This document shows, piece by piece, positions 61,020 to 64,000 of a stretch of 64,000 nucleotides of DNA. Source of the stretch: an uncultured Pseudomonadota bacterium (GTDB lineage: Bacteria > Myxococcota_A > UBA9160 > PR03). The stretch is from contig CAADGG010000103.1 of the NCBI GenBank assembly GCA_900696485.1, positions 1-64,000 on the forward strand. Reading direction: 5' to 3'. The notes beneath the pieces were generated by a model. It was not told the DNA's origin and did no database searches. It was given only the letters and a program-made list of their open reading frames with translations. Both the position numbers and the translations under genes were made by a program. How positions within the stretch are numbered: the stretch's first letter is position 1; each line of letters begins with the position of its first letter.

Positions 61020-63272
61020 ATGGCTCCGCACCCGAAACTCTGGGCGAGCTGGGTTCCCAACGGCCTCGGCCAGATCAAGCCGAACCACTACGGCGACATG
61101 CTGCGCGCGTTGTGGGAGAACCGGGACGAATGGCCGTTCGCGTGGAGGATCCTGCGCGACGGCGTCTGCGACGGCTGCGCCCTCGGCACCAGCGGCCTGT
61201 ACGACTGGACGATGGACGGCGTGCACCTGTGCATGGTGCGGCTGCAACTGCTGCGCATGAACACGATGGCGGCGCTCGATCCCGATCGGCTCGCCGACGT
61301 CGAGGCTCTGGCCGGTCTCGACGGCCGCGCCCTGCGTGCGCTCGGCAGACTGCCGCACCCGATGCGCCGCCGCGCGGGCGAGCGCGGTTTCATCCGAATC
61401 TCGTGGGACGATGCGCTCGCGGAACTCGCGGACCGGATCCGGGCGGTCGATCCGCAGCGCCTCGCCTTCTATCTGACCTCGCGCGGTCTCACCAACGAGA
61501 CCTACTACGTCGCCCAGAAGACGGCGCGCGCGCTCGGCACCAACCACGTCGACAATGCCGCGCGCCTCTGTCACGCGCCGAGCACCGTCGCGCTGCGGGC
61601 CGCCCTCGGCGTCGCGGCGTCCACCTGCTCGTACAAGGACTGGCTCGAAGCGGACTGGATCGTGTTCTTCGGCAGCGACGTCCCGAACAACCAGCCCGTC
61701 ACGACGAAGTACCTGTACTACGCGAAGACCCGCACCGGCACGGGCGCCCGCATCGCCGTCGTGAATCCCCTGCGTGAGCCCGGTCTCGAGCGCTACTGGG
61801 TCCCGTCGGTGCTCGAGAGCGCCGTCTTCGGCACCAGGCTCACGGACGACTGGTTCCCGGTCCACACCGGCGGCGACCGCGCGTTCCTCGTCGGCGTGCT
61901 GAAGGCGCTGTGTGCAGACGGCGGCCTCGACGAGCGCTTCCTCGCCGAACACACGCGCGGCTTCGACGCCGTCCGCGCGCAAGCCGAGAGCGCCGCTTGG
62001 GACGTGCTCGAGCGCGAGTCCGGCGCCTCACAGGACGACATGCGGCGCTTCGCGGCGCGCTACCGGCAGGCGAAGCGCGTGGTCTTCGTCTGGAGCATGG
62101 GCATCACGCAGCACGCCGAAGGCGTCGACAACGTGCGCGCGATCATCAACCTCGCGCTGGCGCGCGGGATGATCGGCCGCAGCGGCTGCGGCCTGATGCC
62201 GATCCGCGGCCACAGCGGCGTGCAGGGCGGCGCCGAGCTCGGCTGCGTGCCGAACTCCTACCCCGGCTACGTCGCGACGGACGCCGACGGCGCACGCCGG
62301 ATGGAGTCGCTGTGGGGCTTCGCGCCGCCGACCGATCCCGGTCTGATGGCCGGCGACATGGTCGACGCGGCGCACGCCGGTGTGCTCGACCTCTTGTGGT
62401 GCGTCGGCGGCAACTTCGTCGAGACGCTGCCGGACCCGGCATGGGTACGCGAGGCGCTGGCGCACGTGCCGCTGCGCGTGCACCAGGACATCGTGGTCTC
62501 GCCGACGATGCTGGCCGATCCGGGACCCGACGGCACCGTCCTGCTGCTGCCGGCGACGACGCGCTACGAGCAGCCGGGCGGCGGCACCGAGACGACGACC
62601 GAGCGGCGGATCGTGTTCTCGCCGGAGATTCCCGGCCGCCGCATCGGCGAAGCCCGTGCGGAATGGCAGGTCTTCGTCGACCTGCTGAGCCGCGTCGATC
62701 CCGAACTCGGGGCCCGCGCCGGGTTCGAAGACGCCGCAGCGATCCGCGCCGAGATCGCGCGGGCGGCGCCGGACTACGCCGGCATCGAGACGCTGGCGCG
62801 CAAGGGGGACCAGATCCAGATCGGCGGGCGCCGGCTCTGCGAGCGCGACGGCAGACCGCACTTCGAGACGCCGGACGGCCGCGCGCAGGCGGTCCCGGTG
62901 CCGCTCGCACTGGACCCGGACGCCGGCGATCGAGAGTCGATCCCGGACGGCTGGTTCCGCGTCAGCACCCGTCGCGGCAAGCAGTTCAACAGCATGGTGT
63001 GGGAGGACCGTGACCCGCTGACCGGCGTCGCGCGCGACGCGGTGCTGATGAGCGCCGAAGACGCCGCGGCGCTCACGCTGTCGGCCGGCTCTCGCGTCGA
63101 GCTGCGCTCCTCGGCGGGCGTGATGACCGCACGCGTCCACATCGCACCGATCCGGCCGCGCAATCTCCAGGTGCACTGGCCCGAGGGCAACGGCCTGCTG
63201 ACCCGCGGCCGCTACGATCCCCGCTGCGGCGAGCCGGACTACAACGCCTACGTCCAGGTGCTGCCACTGTGA
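61020..63272 (+). CDS. Molybdopterin-dependent oxidoreductase, FdhF/YdeP family
   Basis: A 750-residue bis-MGD enzyme of the formate-dehydrogenase-alpha-like/YdeP group. The N-terminal cysteine motif is C50xxC53 with C71 ([22 protein letters not shown]), a reduced iron-sulfur motif. The active-site region is [19 protein letters not shown]184 lies where FdhF has selenocysteine or cysteine. Cofactor-binding segments: [71 protein letters not shown], and at the end [10 protein letters not shown]. No twin-arginine signal, so cytoplasmic. Reaction unknown; formate oxidation or acid-resistance roles are guesses. It overlaps fdhD by 4 bp, a pairing that supports a sulfur-activated Mo/W centre. Confidence 0.88.
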   Translation: MAPHPKLWASWVPNGLGQIKPNHYGDMLRALWENRDEWPFAWRILRDGVCDGCALGTSGLYDWTMDGVHLCMVRLQLLRMNTMAALDPDRLADVEALAGLDGRALRALGRLPHPMRRRAGERGFIRISWDDALAELADRIRAVDPQRLAFYLTSRGLTNETYYVAQKTARALGTNHVDNAARLCHAPSTVALRAALGVAASTCSYKDWLEADWIVFFGSDVPNNQPVTTKYLYYAKTRTGTGARIAVVNPLREPGLERYWVPSVLESAVFGTRLTDDWFPVHTGGDRAFLVGVLKALCADGGLDERFLAEHTRGFDAVRAQAESAAWDVLERESGASQDDMRRFAARYRQAKRVVFVWSMGITQHAEGVDNVRAIINLALARGMIGRSGCGLMPIRGHSGVQGGAELGCVPNSYPGYVATDADGARRMESLWGFAPPTDPGLMAGDMVDAAHAGVLDLLWCVGGNFVETLPDPAWVREALAHVPLRVHQDIVVSPTMLADPGPDGTVLLLPATTRYEQPGGGTETTTERRIVFSPEIPGRRIGEARAEWQVFVDLLSRVDPELGARAGFEDAAAIRAEIARAAPDYAGIETLARKGDQIQIGGRRLCERDGRPHFETPDGRAQAVPVPLALDPDAGDRESIPDGWFRVSTRRGKQFNSMVWEDRDPLTGVARDAVLMSAEDAAALTLSAGSRVELRSSAGVMTARVHIAPIRPRNLQVHWPEGNGLLTRGRYDPRCGEPDYNAYVQVLPL

Positions 63273-64000
63273 AGGATCCCGGTTCCGAGCTCTGGCCGAC
63301 CTGCGTCGTGGTCGGCGACGACGCGCAGGAGCTGCCGGACGCCGTGGCCGTCGAGGAGCCGCTCGAGATCCACGTCGGCGGCCAGCCGCTCGTCGTGACG
63401 ATGCGGACCCCCGGACAGGATGAGGAGCTGACGGCAGGCTGGCTCTACAGCGAGGGACTGCTCGCCTGCCGCGAGGATCTGCTGGAGCTACGCGCCGGCG
63501 CCGGCGACACCGTGCAGCACTCCGGCTCGCAGCCCGATGACAACGTCACGAGCGTGCGGCTGCGGGACGAGCGGGCGGTCGCCGCGGTGCGCGCCGCGCG
63601 CAGCTTCTTGTCGGTGGCGGCCTGCGGCGTGTGCGGCAAGAGCGCCATCGAGCACGTCTTCGCGCGCGGTCTGCCGGCGCTCGCACCGGGGCGGCCACGG
63701 CTCGACCGGGCCTGGCTCCAGGCGCTGCCGGATCGGATGCGGGCCGCGCAGCGGGTCTTCTCGCAGACGGGGGGACTGCACGCCGCGGCGCTGTTCACGG
63801 CGAACGGCGCGCTCGTCGCGCTGCGGGAGGACGTCGGCCGTCACAATGCCGTCGACAAGGTCCTCGGAGAGCGCCTGTTGGCCGGCGCGCTCGCGGCCGA
63901 CGCCGCTTCGCTCGCCGACACCGTCCTGATTCTGTCTGGACGGGCTGGTTTCGAGATCGCGCAGAAAGCCGCGCGTGCCGGGATTCCAGTGCTGGCTGCC
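63269..64000 (+). CDS. fdhD: Formate dehydrogenase accessory sulfurtransferase (cut by window end)
   Basis: The first 244 residues of FdhD, which transfers sulfur to the molybdopterin centre of formate-dehydrogenase-type enzymes. [22 protein letters not shown] starts the domain, then [15 protein letters not shown]. The sulfur-carrying CxxC is C119-G-V-C122 in [25 protein letters not shown] and [15 protein letters not shown] are the family's cofactor-binding segments, and [23 protein letters not shown] runs to the end. About 20-30 residues are missing. GTG 63269 overlaps the oxidoreductase stop (GTGA). The operon may continue outside the window. Confidence 0.95.
   Translation, partial: MKDPGSELWPTCVVVGDDAQELPDAVAVEEPLEIHVGGQPLVVTMRTPGQDEELTAGWLYSEGLLACREDLLELRAGAGDTVQHSGSQPDDNVTSVRLRDERAVAAVRAARSFLSVAACGVCGKSAIEHVFARGLPALAPGRPRLDRAWLQALPDRMRAAQRVFSQTGGLHAAALFTANGALVALREDVGRHNAVDKVLGERLLAGALAADAASLADTVLILSGRAGFEIAQKAARAGIPVLAA

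Noticed and set aside
1..64000. tRNA, rRNA or CRISPR arrays
   Set aside because: No cloverleaf with a GTTCRANNC loop and CCA-like end, no rRNA core sequence and no regularly spaced short repeats were found by reading.

Overview
The window is GC-rich (about 70% by eye) and densely coded, with a strong preference for G or C at third codon positions. The organism is Gram-negative: there are HflK/HflC, a monofunctional murein transglycosylase, two L,D-transpeptidases, several lipoproteins and outer-membrane-type carriers, and two proteins with PEP-CTERM-like tails. CaiB-type CoA transferase, enoyl-CoA hydratase, a WS/DGAT acyltransferase, an F420-type luciferase-like oxidoreductase and a DUF1329 protein together suggest an uncultured or environmental lineage of the old Deltaproteobacteria (Myxococcota, Binatota or similar). 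That placement is inference; no rRNA or tRNA gene was found.

Layout. 1-19 kb: acyl-CoA metabolism (CaiB-type transferase, enoyl-CoA hydratase), a BASS-type transporter, a metallo-beta-lactamase-fold hydrolase, small membrane proteins, LLM oxidoreductase, mtgA, WS/DGAT acyltransferase, creatininase-like hydrolase, a coupled DUF2868/GTPase-DUF3482 pair, an AI-2E-type exporter, an anchored parallel-beta protein, ilvD and an esterase. 19-30 kb: FG-GAP protein, short Hsp70, PEP-CTERM protein, hflK-hflC, a spermidine-synthase-like protein, a candidate UGA-containing selenoprotein and a DUF1329 protein; two gene fragments lie in the gaps. 29-40 kb: a five-heme lipoprotein cytochrome, a structured repeat that interrupts or borders genes, SDR, hflX, a CorC/CNNM protein and two tail-to-tail L,D-transpeptidases separated by a MITE. 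40-57 kb: one long, tightly overlapping operon for alpha-glucan and trehalose interconversion: glgE, treS fused to maltokinase, glgB, glgX, treZ, treY and a GH77 malQ. 57-64 kb: xthA, a second type of the structured repeat, an M13 peptidase, an outer-membrane lipoprotein-sorting-type protein, an FdhF/YdeP-type molybdopterin oxidoreductase and fdhD, cut by the window end.

How it works together. TreS/maltokinase and GlgE convert trehalose through maltose and maltose-1-phosphate to alpha-1,4-glucan; GlgB branches it; GlgX and MalQ trim and rearrange it; TreY and TreZ release trehalose from chain ends. The operon is therefore a closed trehalose-glucan cycle.

Most notable signals: (1) an in-frame TGA at 26907-26909 inside a GrdB-like selenoprotein-B-family gene, in a UxxC motif and followed by a SECIS-like hairpin; (2) a dispersed repeat of about 116 bp in three copies, whose 20-bp stem has three compensatory base-pair changes between copies; (3) a 148-bp nested-inverted-repeat element inserted exactly in a CTAG that served as the shared stop of two convergent genes, regenerating both stops.
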